From contig JAKOWL010000002.1 in NCBI GenBank assembly GCA_029781535.1, positions 1-50,684 on the forward strand: DNA of 50,684 nt, given 5' to 3'. The notes under the pieces are model-generated. The model was not told the DNA's origin and made no database searches. It was given only the letters and a program-made list of their open reading frames with translations. Source of the stretch: Pseudomonadota bacterium (GTDB taxonomy: Bacteria > Pseudomonadota > Gammaproteobacteria > Burkholderiales > Methylophilaceae). Positions within the stretch are counted from its first letter, which is position 1. Each line of letters begins with the position of its first letter. Both the position numbers and the translations under genes were made by a program. Positions 10,721 through 19,599 of the stretch are shown piece by piece.

Positions 10721-12511
10721 TCAGAACCCTAGTGCACGAGCCGCTTGGTAGAAAATAAAGCTGACGACCCAGGCCAGACAAAGCGACCAGGCGATGGACA
10801 GCCACATGAACCTGCTGCTCTTCGATTCGCTGCGCAACGTGGCGATGGTTGAGAGGCAAGGCGTGTAGATGAGCGTGAACAGCATGAAGCTCATACCCTG
10901 TACCCAATCCACCTGCATGGCAATCTGCTGCATCAGCGAATCGCCCTGCAGGCCGTAAATCACAGCGAGCGAGCCGATGACGATTTCTTTGGCCACAAAA
11001 CCAAAAATCAAGGCAATGGCTAGCTGACTGTTGATGCCGATGGGCTCTAGCAATGGCCCAAACAATATGCCGATTTTACCAGCCAGTGTGTCATGGCTTG
11101 CTGGTGGTACATCGCCAGGATAGTGTGTTAACAGCCACACCATCACCACGCCGACCACAATGAATTTGGTGGCGCGCTTGAGGAAATGTTTTACTTCCTG
11201 CCAGCCGCGCAACCATATTTGACGCGCAGTAGGGAAGCGGTAAGGCGGTAACTCCAGGATGAAGGGTTCCTGGTTAGGGAACTGACCTTTGAATAAAAAG
11301 GCAGTCAAGAAGATGGTGGCGAAACTGACCATGTAGAGCGAGAACATCACCCACGGCGCCTGTTGTGGGTTAAACAGGATAGCAATCATGAACAGGAATA
11401 CTTGTAATCGCGCAGAACACAACGAGAGCGGTATCGTCAGCATAGTCAGAAGGCGCATGCCTCTAGCACGCATGACGCGCGTACCCATCAGTGCCGGCAC
11501 GTTGCAGCCGAATCCCATCAACATCATGACGAACCCGCGCCCGTCCAGCCCAAGTTTTGCCATCAAGGCATCCGTCAGGAAGGCTGCGCGTGACAAGTAG
11601 CCACTGTCTTCCACCATGCTCATCACCAGAAAAAACAGGACAATGATGGGAACAAAGGCGGCAACGGTACTCACGCCGTTGAATACCCCGTCGAGCAGCA
11701 GACCGCTGAGCCAAGCGGGAGCGCTGGCGAAGGCAGGTTCCAGAAGCAGGGTGCGGAATTCGGTCAGCAGCCAGTTCATGCCATCCTGCAAGGGCTTGCC
11801 GGCAGTGAAGATGAACTGGAACAGCAGGAACATCGCCAGAAAGAAGATTGGCAATCCTAGCCATGGATGCAGCAGGATCTTATCTATTTTGTCGGTTGTC
11901 TCATTCGCTAAAGTGGCAGGTATCTGGACGGAGTTTTTGACGATCTCATGCATTTCAGATTCGATCTGCGTGTCTGCTTCCAGTTGATGGGCGATCGTCT
12001 GTGGTGATGCGCCAGCAAGCGTTTGATTGAGCAGCAGCCCGATGCTTTGCAACGCTTCCGGGCATCCATCGCCGTATTTTGCGCTGATTTTCAATACAGG
12101 CAACCCGAGTGCCTTAGACATTTTTTCAGTATCCAGCGTAATGCCGGCACGCTTGGCTTCATCTTGCATGTTCAGCAGCACTATTGCCGGAACGCCCAGG
12201 TTGCGAATCTGCAACGCGAGCGATAATTGGCGATCGATCTGTGATGTATTTAATAAGACGATTGCCAAATCAATCTGATTGCCGCTGAGAAAATGACGCA
12301 CCACCTGTTCGTCATCCGAGAATCCATGCAGATCATAAATGCCGGGTAAATCGATAAGCTCTGCGATATGCCCGCCCGCAAGGATCTTTGCACTCATCAG
12401 GTCGACGGTGATGCCGGGCCAGTTGCCGACACGTGCAGAAGCACCGCTCAGGCGGTTGAACAAGGTGGATTTGCCCGTATTGGGCATGCCGAGCAGTGCA
12501 AGTCGCTTCAT
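10721..12511 (-). CDS. feoB: Ferrous iron transporter FeoB
   Basis: A 596-aa inner-membrane Fe(II) importer. The N-terminal G domain has G1 GMPNTGKS (8-15), G3 DLPG (54-57), G4 NMQD (114-117) and G5 ISA. The membrane part has the two Gate/core signatures, including GFGCNVPALMGTRVMRARGMR and FVAKEIVIGSLAVIYG. It is shorter than the roughly 770-aa enterobacterial FeoB, a common short form. It lies 9 nt downstream of feoA and is co-transcribed with it. No feoC is seen. Its stop codon is followed directly by repeat copy D. Confidence 0.97.
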   Translation of the reverse strand: MKRLALLGMPNTGKSTLFNRLSGASARVGNWPGITVDLMSAKILAGGHIAELIDLPGIYDLHGFSDDEQVVRHFLSGNQIDLAIVLLNTSQIDRQLSLALQIRNLGVPAIVLLNMQDEAKRAGITLDTEKMSKALGLPVLKISAKYGDGCPEALQSIGLLLNQTLAGASPQTIAHQLEADTQIESEMHEIVKNSVQIPATLANETTDKIDKILLHPWLGLPIFFLAMFLLFQFIFTAGKPLQDGMNWLLTEFRTLLLEPAFASAPAWLSGLLLDGVFNGVSTVAAFVPIIVLFFLVMSMVEDSGYLSRAAFLTDALMAKLGLDGRGFVMMLMGFGCNVPALMGTRVMRARGMRLLTMLTIPLSLCSARLQVFLFMIAILFNPQQAPWVMFSLYMVSFATIFLTAFLFKGQFPNQEPFILELPPYRFPTARQIWLRGWQEVKHFLKRATKFIVVGVVMVWLLTHYPGDVPPASHDTLAGKIGILFGPLLEPIGINSQLAIALIFGFVAKEIVIGSLAVIYGLQGDSLMQQIAMQVDWVQGMSFMLFTLIYTPCLSTIATLRSESKSSRFMWLSIAWSLCLAWVVSFIFYQAARALGF

Positions 12512-12520
12512 GAGAAAGGG

Positions 12521-12745
12521 TTATTGGTTTATCTGAATCAGGTTGGCTTCGGACTCACGCAAAATGATATCGGTTGCACCGATTCTAACCTGTAACGGCC
12601 CTTGAAAGTTAGCTCGCCGAATCATCTCGATTTTTTTGCCTGCGCGAAATCCTAACGCCAATAAACGCTGATACAACTGCTGTTCTGCATGGATGGCACC
12701 GATGGTAGCTATCTCTCCGGGAGTTAATTGACTGAGTAGGCGCAT
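12521..12745 (-). CDS. feoA: Ferrous iron transport protein FeoA
   Basis: A 74-aa SH3-like FeoA (MRLLSQLTPGEIATIGAI...RLLALGFRAGKKIEMIRRANFQGPLQVRIGATDIILRESEANLIQI). The ATG at 12745 was chosen because the family starts at this point; the longer frame to 12814 would add an unrelated 23-residue leader crossing the promoter area. It is cytoplasmic and supports FeoB-mediated iron uptake. It is first in the feoAB operon. An AT-rich inverted repeat upstream could be a Fur site. Confidence 0.92.
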   Translation of the reverse strand: MRLLSQLTPGEIATIGAIHAEQQLYQRLLALGFRAGKKIEMIRRANFQGPLQVRIGATDIILRESEANLIQINQ

Positions 12746-12760
12746 CACAGATAGACGATT

Positions 12761-12784
12761 GAGAATAATAACGGTTCTTATTAT
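12761..12784. promoter_or_regulatory. Weak Fur-box-like AT-rich inverted repeat upstream of feoA
   Basis: ATAATA (12765-12770) and TATTAT (12779-12784) form an inverted repeat 20-39 bp before the feoA start, within GAGAATAATAACGGTTCTTA. The position suits an iron-dependent operator. Resemblance to the Fur consensus is only partial. Confidence 0.25.
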
Positions 12785-12828
12785 GGCATAAATGCTTATT
12801 GTGTAAGCATACATAAACGATACAAAAC

Positions 12829-12858
12829 AAAAAAGGCTTACTAAAAGTAAGCCTTTTT
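12829..12858 (-). terminator. Rho-independent terminator of ppiC operon
   Basis: A GGCTTAC stem (12835-12841), TAAAA loop and GTAAGCC stem (12847-12853), flanked by an A-run and a T-run, lie 16 bp beyond the ppiC stop. The element is symmetric and could act in both directions. Confidence 0.88.
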
Positions 12859-12873
12859 GTGTTTATACAGCAA

Positions 12874-13686
12874 TTATTTTTTGTCTGTAATGCCTGGTAC
12901 TTCGATTTTAGCCTTGGCTTTCAAATCCAGCATGATCTTTTCCAGTTTGCGTTGCTGCAATGTACGCTCCAAGCCGTCTTTGACTTTGTCATATGGAGGC
13001 ACTTGCGTCGCACGGGAGTCAACCAGTTTGATCACATGCCAGCCAAACTGGGTTTGTACTGGGGCTGTGGAAACGTCACCTTTTTTCATGCCGGTCACAG
13101 CGTCGCTAAATGGTTTTACCATGCCGGCAGGAGAGAACCAGCCCAAATCGCCGCCCTTTTCTTTGGAACCAGGATCCAGGGATTTTTCTTTAGCGATTTT
13201 GGCAAAGTCACCCCCTTTGTTCAACTGGGCAATGATATCTTTTGCTTCAGCTTCAGTCTTGACTAGAATATGTTTTGCACTGTATTCCTTGTCACCCAGT
13301 TCTTTTTTGTAATCTTCATACGCGGCTTTGGTGTCTGCATCGGTCACTGGGTTTTTCTTCATTTGGTCTTGCAGGAACATATTGACTAGGATTTTACGAT
13401 CAGACAATTCGCTGCTAATGATGTAATCCTGAGATTTGTCCATGCCAAGTCTCACAGCTTCTTGATATGCAAGTTCAGAACCAACTAATTCATTAATGAT
13501 GGCAGTTCTCAGGCCGTCACTTGGTTTTTGTCCTCTTGCGACTGCATCTTTGGTGATAGCGTCTACCCATGATTGTTTGATAGGCTTGCCATTGACAGTA
13601 GCTGGTGCATCAGCAGCTGAGGCGCTTATAGCAAAAGACAAAGTGCCAAAAGCAAAAAGAGAAACAATGATTTTATTCATTTTCAT
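12874..13686 (-). CDS. Periplasmic parvulin-type peptidyl-prolyl isomerase (PpiC/PrsA/SurA-like)
   Basis: A 270-aa protein with a signal peptide (MNKIIVSLFAFGTLSFAISASA), a SurA-like N-terminal helical region (PATVNGKPIKQSWVDAITKD...DGLRTAIINELVGSELAYQEA) and a single rotamase domain (EYSAKHILVKTEAEAKDIIAQL...FGWHVIKLVDSR) with a C-terminal helix. It assists folding of exported proteins. The start at 13686 has an AAGGA site 7 nt away; the longer frame to 13749 would run into bolA. It is last in the yciB-yciI-bolA-ppiC operon and ends at a terminator. The product is a one-parvulin-domain protein, unlike SurA with two. Confidence 0.93.
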   Translation of the reverse strand: MKMNKIIVSLFAFGTLSFAISASAADAPATVNGKPIKQSWVDAITKDAVARGQKPSDGLRTAIINELVGSELAYQEAVRLGMDKSQDYIISSELSDRKILVNMFLQDQMKKNPVTDADTKAAYEDYKKELGDKEYSAKHILVKTEAEAKDIIAQLNKGGDFAKIAKEKSLDPGSKEKGGDLGWFSPAGMVKPFSDAVTGMKKGDVSTAPVQTQFGWHVIKLVDSRATQVPPYDKVKDGLERTLQQRKLEKIMLDLKAKAKIEVPGITDKK

Positions 13687-13720
13687 AGAAATCCTTGTGG
13701 ATGAAATTAAACGGCAAAAG

Positions 13721-13984
13721 TTAATTGGGGTCATCTGGCGCAATTGCAAGTATGCTCAACGCGTGAATTTGATTAGGAATTAGATCGCTAAGTGCTTGAT
13801 AAATTAAACGATGGCGCATGATGTGCGATTTTTTAGAAAAATGCAAGCTTGTTATCTCTATCCTGTAATGTCCGCCACCCATGTTGCCTAAATGCCCTGC
13901 ATGCAGGGCGCTGTCGTCATGGATGTCTAGCTGGGTCGGCTCGAGCTGGCTAAGTCGATGACGGATCGTTTCAACCAAATTCAT
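13721..13984 (-). CDS. bolA: BolA family protein
   Basis: An 87-aa protein with the BolA fold motif: ETIRHRLSQLEPTQLDIHDDSALHAGH, a G-rich turn (LGNMGGGHYRIEITSLHF) and SHIMRHRLIYQALSDLI...IHALSILAIAP. The invariant helix-turn with H/R residues is present. BolA proteins partner monothiol glutaredoxins and affect morphology and stress responses. It lies 5 nt after the yciI-like gene, so it is in the operon. Confidence 0.92.
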   Translation of the reverse strand: MNLVETIRHRLSQLEPTQLDIHDDSALHAGHLGNMGGGHYRIEITSLHFSKKSHIMRHRLIYQALSDLIPNQIHALSILAIAPDDPN

Positions 13985-13989
13985 GACGA

Positions 13990-14289
13990 TTAGGGTAGTG
14001 TTTTACGAAAAGGTTTTACTTCTGCAGAGGCATAAACACCAGCGTCTACGAACGGATCGGCATCGGCCCATGATTTTGCAGCCTCTAGATTATCAAATTC
14101 CGCCACGATCAGGCTGCCTGAGAATCCTGCCGGACCAGGGTCGGTACTGTCGATAGCAGGGAAAGGACCTGCCAGCAACAGACGTCCATGGGACTGCAGC
14201 TCCTGTAAGCGGGCCAGATGCGCCGGGCGGTTGGCCAATCGTTTTTCCAGGCTATTAGGGGTATCTTGTGCGATGATGGCATACCACAT
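13990..14289 (-). CDS. YciI family protein
   Basis: A 99-aa protein of the YciI/YCII dimeric ferredoxin-like family ([44 protein letters not shown]...[29 protein letters not shown]). The conserved His in the RPAHLARL segment and Asp in ADADPF are present. The biochemical role is not established. It sits directly between yciB (1 nt gap) and bolA (5 nt gap), an arrangement common in betaproteobacteria. Confidence 0.92.
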   Translation of the reverse strand: MWYAIIAQDTPNSLEKRLANRPAHLARLQELQSHGRLLLAGPFPAIDSTDPGPAGFSGSLIVAEFDNLEAAKSWADADPFVDAGVYASAEVKPFRKTLP

Positions 14290-14290
14290 G

Positions 14291-14836
14291 TTATTTCTCC
14301 GCTTCGTTTGGTTCGACCAGATAATTTTTCAGAAGCAAAGTCTGACCAATCACAAACAGGAAGATCATCCCGGTGGTGCCGAACAGTTTGAAATTGACCC
14401 AGGTGTCTTCGCTGTAATGGAATGCGACGTAGAGATTAACGACGCCGAGCAGCGTGAAAAAAAGCACCCAGGCAAGATTGAGTTTACGCCATGTGCTTAT
14501 CGGCGGCTGCAGCATGCTTTCCATCATTTTGCGGATGAGGTTCTTTTTGAAGGCCAGGTCGGAAATCAGCAGTGTTGTAGCTATCAGCCAATACAATACG
14601 GTCGGTTTCCACATGATGTAGGTCTTATCATGCAACAGCAGTGTAACGCCGCCAAGTGCGCTGATAATGGCGCCATTGGCCAAAAGCATCTTGTCCACCT
14701 GGTTATGGCGCAGTTTGCTGTAAAGAATCATGCCGATCGTGGTGGCGATAGCGATGGCAGTTGCGGCAAAGATGCCGTAGAACTTGAAGCCGATGAAAAA
14801 CAGGATCAAAGGCAGCAAATCGAACAAAACTTTCAA
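14291..14836 (-). CDS. yciB: Inner-membrane septation/intracellular septation protein A (YciB)
   Basis: A 181-aa protein with about five membrane helices ([37 protein letters not shown]...; [52 protein letters not shown]). The family signature LLPLILFF and W-K-LN-AWV-FF are clear. YciB links peptidoglycan synthesis and cell division at the envelope. It is first in a four-gene minus-strand operon and divergent from the PHP phosphatase gene; the roughly 77-bp divergent gap must hold both promoters. Confidence 0.95.
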   Translation of the reverse strand: MKVLFDLLPLILFFIGFKFYGIFAATAIAIATTIGMILYSKLRHNQVDKMLLANGAIISALGGVTLLLHDKTYIMWKPTVLYWLIATTLLISDLAFKKNLIRKMMESMLQPPISTWRKLNLAWVLFFTLLGVVNLYVAFHYSEDTWVNFKLFGTTGMIFLFVIGQTLLLKNYLVEPNEAEK

Positions 14837-14913
14837 CGGGATTCCTCACGCTATCGGTAAAACAGCTATTTTGCTATGATTTAGCTTACTTTGCAAAATA
14901 GTTGCCCAGATTC

Positions 14914-15765
14914 ATGCCTGCTCCAATCGACTTACATAGCCACTCCAATATCTCCGACGGTGTGCTTGCGCCAAATGCGTTGGTGGCGCATGCCGCTGAG
15001 CGCGGGGTGAAAGTGCTGGGTTTGACCGACCATGACGATATCGGCGGGCTGGCGGCGGCAAGGGATGCCGCAGTGCAACACGGTATCACGCTCATCAATG
15101 GCGTTGAGATATCGGTGACATGGAAGCGCCGTACCCTGCATATCGTTGGCCTGAAGATTGACGATCAGAATGCTGACTTGAAACAAGCATTGGGGGCGGT
15201 GCGTCAGGGCAGGGAGGCGCGCGCGATGGAAATGGCGCAAGGGCTGGCAAAAGCGGGTATCGAGGGCGCTTATGAAGGTGCCAAGCAGATTGCCGGCAAT
15301 GCCATCATGACGCGCAGTCACTTTGCCGAGTGGCTGGTGACACAGGGGCACGCCAAGGATGTGCGGGCTGTCTTTAAAAAGTACCTTGTCAAAGGCAAGC
15401 CCGGGTTCGTCGATTTTGAATGGATGAGCCTGGAACAGGCGGTAGGGCTTATCGTGGGAGCCGGCGGCCTTGCAGTGGTTGCGCATCCGGGGCGTTATGA
15501 TTTAGGCATGATTAATATGCATTTACTGATGCATGAGTTCAGAAGCCATGGCGGGAGCGCGATCGAGGTGGTCACTGGCAGCCACACGCCACCACAGTTT
15601 CAGCAATTTGCCAAAATCGCGCACCGTTTCGATTTGAAAGCCTCGCAAGGTTCTGATTATCACGGCGTTGGCAGAAGCTATATGGAAATGGGCTATCTGC
15701 CGGATTTGCCAGCAGGTTGTGTGCCTGTCTGGCATGATTGGCCAGAGGTGCAGCATCTAAGTTAA
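14914..15765 (+). CDS. PHP-domain phosphoesterase (RNase AM / 3',5'-nucleoside bisphosphate phosphatase type)
   Basis: A 283-aa protein. All PHP metal-binding motifs are present: IDLHSHSNISDG, LTDHDDIGG, NGVEIS, THR-SH context (IMTRSHFAEWL), VVAHPGRYD, and GSDYHG near the C-terminus. This is the YciV/TrpH-like group, where E. coli RnaAM trims 5' ends of RNA and dephosphorylates pAp. ATG at 14914 is preferred over an upstream TTG (14902) because the family begins near PIDLHSHS; there is no clear ribosome site for either. It begins the PHP-yciO-M50-trpS cluster. Confidence 0.92.
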   Translation: MPAPIDLHSHSNISDGVLAPNALVAHAAERGVKVLGLTDHDDIGGLAAARDAAVQHGITLINGVEISVTWKRRTLHIVGLKIDDQNADLKQALGAVRQGREARAMEMAQGLAKAGIEGAYEGAKQIAGNAIMTRSHFAEWLVTQGHAKDVRAVFKKYLVKGKPGFVDFEWMSLEQAVGLIVGAGGLAVVAHPGRYDLGMINMHLLMHEFRSHGGSAIEVVTGSHTPPQFQQFAKIAHRFDLKASQGSDYHGVGRSYMEMGYLPDLPAGCVPVWHDWPEVQHLS

Positions 15766-15777
15766 TATCCGGTTGTC

Positions 15778-16401
15778 ATGGCACAATACTTTTCTATTCA
15801 TGCACAAAACCCGCAACAGCGCCTTATTCGTCAAACAGTAGAGATATTGCGTGCTGGCGGAGTGATTGCGTATCCGACAGACTCAAGTTATGCACTGGGT
15901 TGCATGATGGAATTCAAGGATGCGCAGGACAGGATCAGGCAGATACGCGGGTTAGGCGACGAACATCTGTTCACATTGGTCTGCCGTAATTTGAGTGAAC
16001 TGGCAACCTATGCAAAAGTGGACAACAGTACGTTTCGCCTGCTCAAGGCGAACACGCCGGGCGCCTATACTTTTATCCTGAATGCTTCACGCGAGGTGCC
16101 TCGTCGTCTGCAGCATCCCAAACGTAGTGCGGTAGGCATCCGTGTGCCTGACCATGCTGTCGTACAGGCTTTGCTGGAGGATATCGGCGAACCGATATTG
16201 AGCATGACTCTGCAGTTGCCAGATGATGAAGAGCCGATGAACGTGGCCTGGGATATACGTGAGCGCCTGGAACATCAGGTAGATCTGGTCATAGATTCGG
16301 AGATTCCCGCGTTAGGCCCGACCACAGTGATTGATTTGACAGAAGATGCCCCTATTTTGATTAGACAAGGCGTGGCCAGTGCAGCGCCATTTGGAGTGTG
16401 A
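15778..16401 (+). CDS. yciO: Sua5/YciO/YrdC family protein (YciO type)
   Basis: A 207-aa protein with the YrdC fold: ILRAGGVIAYPTDSSYALGCM, RQIRGLGDEHLFTLVCRNLSEL, PGAYTFILNAS, KRSAVGIRVPDH, GPTTVIDLTEDAPILIRQG. The family binds ATP, threonine and bicarbonate to form threonylcarbamoyl-AMP for t6A tRNA modification. The YciO branch may have a weaker or different activity, and the true TsaC may lie elsewhere. It is 12 nt downstream of the PHP gene and 9 nt upstream of the M50 protease gene. Confidence 0.93.
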   Translation: MAQYFSIHAQNPQQRLIRQTVEILRAGGVIAYPTDSSYALGCMMEFKDAQDRIRQIRGLGDEHLFTLVCRNLSELATYAKVDNSTFRLLKANTPGAYTFILNASREVPRRLQHPKRSAVGIRVPDHAVVQALLEDIGEPILSMTLQLPDDEEPMNVAWDIRERLEHQVDLVIDSEIPALGPTTVIDLTEDAPILIRQGVASAAPFGV

Positions 16402-16410
16402 AAGTAAACA

Positions 16411-17058
16411 ATGGAAAACATGATAGTAAATATTGTTATCGGAGCCCTGCCGATACTGCTGGCCATCACGGTGCATGAAGCCGCGCATGGCTATGCGGCC
16501 AGGCATTTCGGTGACATGACCGCAGAGCGCTTGGGGCGTATCAGCCTTAACCCGCTTCGGCATATCGATCCATTTGGCACGATCATTCTGCCTGTGATGA
16601 GCCTCGTTTTCGGTGGCATCCTGTTCGGATGGGCTAAACCGGTACCCGTCAATTTCAATCGGCTGCGCCATCCCAAGCAGGATATGTTATGGGTGGCTGC
16701 TGCCGGGCCATTGTCCAATTTCGCCATGGCGATCATGTGGGCGACACTCTTGGGCCTCTCGCCACATCTGCCGCCTTATTTCGGCATGTTTTTGGCGCTT
16801 ACCAGTCAAATCGGTATTTCTATCAATATCGTATTGATGGTGATTAACCTTATCCCGATCCCACCGCTGGATGGCGGGCGTATCATGGTGAGCCTGCTGC
16901 CGATGCATCTGGCAATCAAGTTTCAACAGCTGGAGCAATACAGCATGTTGATTCTTGTAGCATTTTTTATCTTGCTGACGCAAACGCCTTTCGGTAGCAA
17001 GGTCATTTCCCCTCTCATTCACTTTTTTGAGATGATGATTGTGCGCTTTTTTGTATAA
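16411..17058 (+). CDS. Site-2 (M50) membrane metalloprotease family protein
   Basis: A 215-aa integral-membrane protein with the zinc motif H22-E-A-A-H26 and the third ligand motif NLIPIPPLDGG (D154), with about five to six hydrophobic segments. This is the short YwhC/YwmF-like group without a PDZ domain, so it is not the RseP that would act on RseA. The substrate is unknown. It is consistently found next to trpS in betaproteobacteria, as here. A TATAAT hexamer overlaps its stop codon (17054-17059) and may be part of a trpS promoter. Confidence 0.92.
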   Translation: MENMIVNIVIGALPILLAITVHEAAHGYAARHFGDMTAERLGRISLNPLRHIDPFGTIILPVMSLVFGGILFGWAKPVPVNFNRLRHPKQDMLWVAAAGPLSNFAMAIMWATLLGLSPHLPPYFGMFLALTSQIGISINIVLMVINLIPIPPLDGGRIMVSLLPMHLAIKFQQLEQYSMLILVAFFILLTQTPFGSKVISPLIHFFEMMIVRFFV

Positions 17059-17087
17059 TGATGCTTTAGGTCTTTTCTAAGGTATTT

Positions 17088-18290
17088 ATGGCGGTCGAAC
17101 GCGTTTTATCTGGCATGCGCCCAACGGGTCAGTTGCATCTGGGTCATTATCATGGCGTACTCAAAAACTGGCTCAAATTGCAGCATGAGTGTGAATGTCT
17201 GTTCTTTGTGGCGGATTGGCACGCGCTGACGACACATTACGATACACCGGAGATCATCGAAGAAAGCGTCTGGGATATGGTCATCGACTGGCTTGCTGCC
17301 GGTATCGATCCTGCCAGCGCCACTATCTTCATCCAGAGCCGTGTGCCGGAGCACGCGGAGCTGCACACCTTGTTGAGCATGATGACGCCGCTGAGTTGGC
17401 TGGAGCGCGTGCCTACCTATAAAGACCAGCAGGAAAAACTCTCCAACAAAGATTTGTCGACCTACGGTTTCTTGGGTTACCCATTGCTGCAAAGCGCTGA
17501 TATCCTCATTTACAAGGCAACACAGGTGCCGGTGGGCGAGGACCAGGTGCCGCACATCGAGCTGACGCGAGAGGTAGCGCGTCGCTTCAACCATATCTAT
17601 GGCAAGGAAAAAGGCTTTGAGGAAAAAGCCGAAGCTGCCATCAAGAAACTGGGCAACAAGCGTGCCGCTTTATATGAAGAAATGCGTGCCGCCTATCAGG
17701 AAAGCGGAGATGAAGAGGCGCTTGAATCGGCCAGGGCCATGATCCAGGAGCAGCAGAATCTCAGCTTGGGCGATAAGGAACGCCTGCTGGGCTATCTGGA
17801 AGGCGGCGGCAAGATCATCCTGATCGAGCCTGAGTATAAACTGACCCCGGCCAGCAAGATGTACGGCCTGGATGGGCAGAAGATGTCCAAATCCTACAAC
17901 AACACCATCTCATTGCGAGAGCCGCTGGATGTGGTGACCAAGAAGATCAAGACTATGCCGACCGATCCGGCACGTATTCGACGCACCGACCCGGGTGACC
18001 CAGCCAAATGCCCGGTTTGGCAGTTGCATGAGGTTTACAGTAACGATGAAGTGAAAGGCTGGGTGCAGAATGGCTGTAAATCTGCTGGCATCGGTTGTAT
18101 CGAATGCAAACAACCAGTGATCGACGGCGTGATTGCTGAGCTGACCCCGATCCAGAACCGTGCTGCAGAATACGCGGAAGATCCTACCATCGTGAAGAAC
18201 ATCGTGGCGGAAGGGTGCGAGAAGGCACGCAAGCTGGCCCGCGAAACCATGCGCGAGGTGCGTGATGTGATGGGGTTGAATTACGGATAA
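17088..18290 (+). CDS. trpS: Tryptophan-tRNA ligase
   Basis: A 400-aa class I synthetase that charges tRNA-Trp. HIGH-type motif H17-L-G-H20 (RPTGQLHLGH) and KMSKS (265-269) are both intact, with the tryptophan-pocket region GFLGYPLLQSADILIY and VGEDQVPHIELTREVARRFN. A hydrophilic insertion (about residues 175-248) between catalytic halves distinguishes it from the 330-aa type; this longer form is known in many proteobacteria. The ATG has an AAGG site 8 nt upstream. The gene ends at a strong terminator. Confidence 0.98.
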   Translation: MAVERVLSGMRPTGQLHLGHYHGVLKNWLKLQHECECLFFVADWHALTTHYDTPEIIEESVWDMVIDWLAAGIDPASATIFIQSRVPEHAELHTLLSMMTPLSWLERVPTYKDQQEKLSNKDLSTYGFLGYPLLQSADILIYKATQVPVGEDQVPHIELTREVARRFNHIYGKEKGFEEKAEAAIKKLGNKRAALYEEMRAAYQESGDEEALESARAMIQEQQNLSLGDKERLLGYLEGGGKIILIEPEYKLTPASKMYGLDGQKMSKSYNNTISLREPLDVVTKKIKTMPTDPARIRRTDPGDPAKCPVWQLHEVYSNDEVKGWVQNGCKSAGIGCIECKQPVIDGVIAELTPIQNRAAEYAEDPTIVKNIVAEGCEKARKLARETMREVRDVMGLNYG

Positions 18291-18308
18291 ACCTTAAACA
18301 GCGGTAAC

Positions 18309-18338
18309 AAAAAAAGGACGCAATCTGCGTCCTTTTTT
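18309..18338. terminator. Bidirectional Rho-independent terminator between trpS and the DUF4124 gene
   Basis: A GGACGCA stem (18316-18322), ATC loop and TGCGTCC stem (18326-18332) are flanked by seven A and six T. It serves trpS on plus and, with the A-run read as T, the convergent gene on minus. Confidence 0.92.
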
Positions 18339-18366
18339 AATTGCATCGTTTGATATTCGAAGTTGG

Positions 18367-19068
18367 TTATGGGCACCCCAAAGCGTTGCTTTGGGATGTC
18401 AGGTCGAGTTCTTGATGTTTTAAGCGTTCCATATACTCTGCACTGCCTCCTCTTCGCCTTTTGTCGTAAAGGTTATCTAATTCTCTTTTGATTTGACCAC
18501 AATTAGATGTTTTGTCAATTTCATCTCGAGGAAGATCTTCAGAAGATTCTTTAATTGAACTTTTTTCAACAGGTATTTTGGCGGTGCGATTAGGGATAAT
18601 GGCAGAAGGTGTGCCTCCGGCACGTAATCTTTCCGCCTCTTTCATATATTTCTCAGCCAGTGCATCTTTTTCTTTTTGTTGCATGCATTCTTGTTCGATA
18701 GCGTTTTTGACCTGAATAGACGAGCCTCGATGATTGTAAACATCCCGGATCAACCGTTCACTTGCACCATCCTGAGGATTGGCGATTTGTTCCTCAGCGG
18801 TTTTACCGGTTTCCCGCATCCACATGATTTTTTTTGCGATATTGCCGCGTTGAGTACAGTCAGCATCGACAGTTTTACCTGCTTGTGCAGTGCCCGAGTT
18901 TGCGGTTGTTTTGATTTTGATAGGGTTGGAAACGTTCGAATTGCCGTTGCTAATTTTGCAAGGCGTGTCTTGGTATGTGTTTCCGCAACGATATAGCTCG
19001 GCTTGAACGTTTTGCCATGAAACAATAAACAACAAGCTGAGAATGCATTTGGAAATGCGAAAGTTCAT
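18367..19068 (-). CDS. DUF4124-containing secreted protein
   Basis: A 233-aa protein with a signal peptide (FRISKCILSLLFIVSWQNVQA) followed at once by the short DUF4124 module (ELYRCGNTYQDTPC). A long charged helical region follows (residues about 80-150, rich in K/E) and then a C-terminal segment with two cysteines (SNCGQIKRELDNLYDKRRRGG; SNALGCP). The function is unknown; DUF4124 proteins are periplasmic and common in beta- and gammaproteobacteria. ATG 19068 has an AAGATGG site; an alternative ATG at 19077 would crowd the upstream FKBP stop (19079). It is probably co-transcribed with the FKBP gene. Confidence 0.8.
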   Translation of the reverse strand: MNFRISKCILSLLFIVSWQNVQAELYRCGNTYQDTPCKISNGNSNVSNPIKIKTTANSGTAQAGKTVDADCTQRGNIAKKIMWMRETGKTAEEQIANPQDGASERLIRDVYNHRGSSIQVKNAIEQECMQQKEKDALAEKYMKEAERLRAGGTPSAIIPNRTAKIPVEKSSIKESSEDLPRDEIDKTSNCGQIKRELDNLYDKRRRGGSAEYMERLKHQELDLTSQSNALGCP

Positions 19069-19078
19069 ATTGACCATC

Positions 19079-19558
19079 TTAGTGATGATGCCCACCCGCG
19101 CCATGAACGTGCTGGTGGCTGATCTCCTCCTGGTGTGCGCTACGCACGCCGGTGATGGTGGCTTTGAACAGCAGGCGTTCGCCAGCCCATGGGTGGTTGC
19201 CGTCCACAACTACTTTACCATCGGCAATTTCAGTGATGGTATACAAGATCACGTCGCCGGACTCATCTTCGCCTTCGAACTGCATGCCGACTTTCAAATC
19301 CTTGGTCGGAAATGCACTCGCCGGTTCGATCTGCACCAATTCTTCATCGTAATCACCAAACGCATCGGCCGGTTCCAGTGTGACTTCAATGCTGTCACCC
19401 ACATTCTTGCCATGCATCACTTCTTCCACTTTCGGGAAGATGTTGTCATAGCCGCCATGCAGGTAAGCGACAGGTTCCTGACTTTCTTCCAGCAGATCGC
19501 CGTTGGCATTGAAGAGTTGGTAGGTCATGGTGACGACGGTGTTCATGGCGACTTGCAT
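19079..19558 (-). CDS. slyD: FKBP-type peptidyl-prolyl isomerase, SlyD-like
   Basis: A 159-aa protein with the SlyD architecture: an FKBP half (VVTMTYQLFNANGDLLEES..PVAYLHGGYDNIFPKVEEVMHGKNVGDS), an inserted-flap chaperone domain (PADAFGDYDEELVQIEPASAFP...DGNHPWAGERLLFKATITGVR) and a short His-rich metal-binding tail (HQHVHGAGGHHH). SlyD acts as a cytoplasmic isomerase/chaperone and nickel-binding protein. The tail is much shorter than in E. coli SlyD. It is followed 10 nt later by the DUF4124 gene. Confidence 0.92.
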   Translation of the reverse strand: MQVAMNTVVTMTYQLFNANGDLLEESQEPVAYLHGGYDNIFPKVEEVMHGKNVGDSIEVTLEPADAFGDYDEELVQIEPASAFPTKDLKVGMQFEGEDESGDVILYTITEIADGKVVVDGNHPWAGERLLFKATITGVRSAHQEEISHQHVHGAGGHHH

Positions 19559-19599
19559 GGTGCTTCCTTAACGGGCTGATTCAAAAACGATATTTTAAT

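Noticed and set aside
12746-12814. 23-residue N-terminal extension of FeoA
   Set aside because: FeoA proteins start at the MRLL-type sequence, and the extension covers the likely promoter/operator region.
17625-17832. Hydrophilic insertion in TrpS as a novel domain
   Set aside because: The longer ~400-aa TrpS form with an insertion here is common in proteobacteria, and both catalytic motifs are intact.
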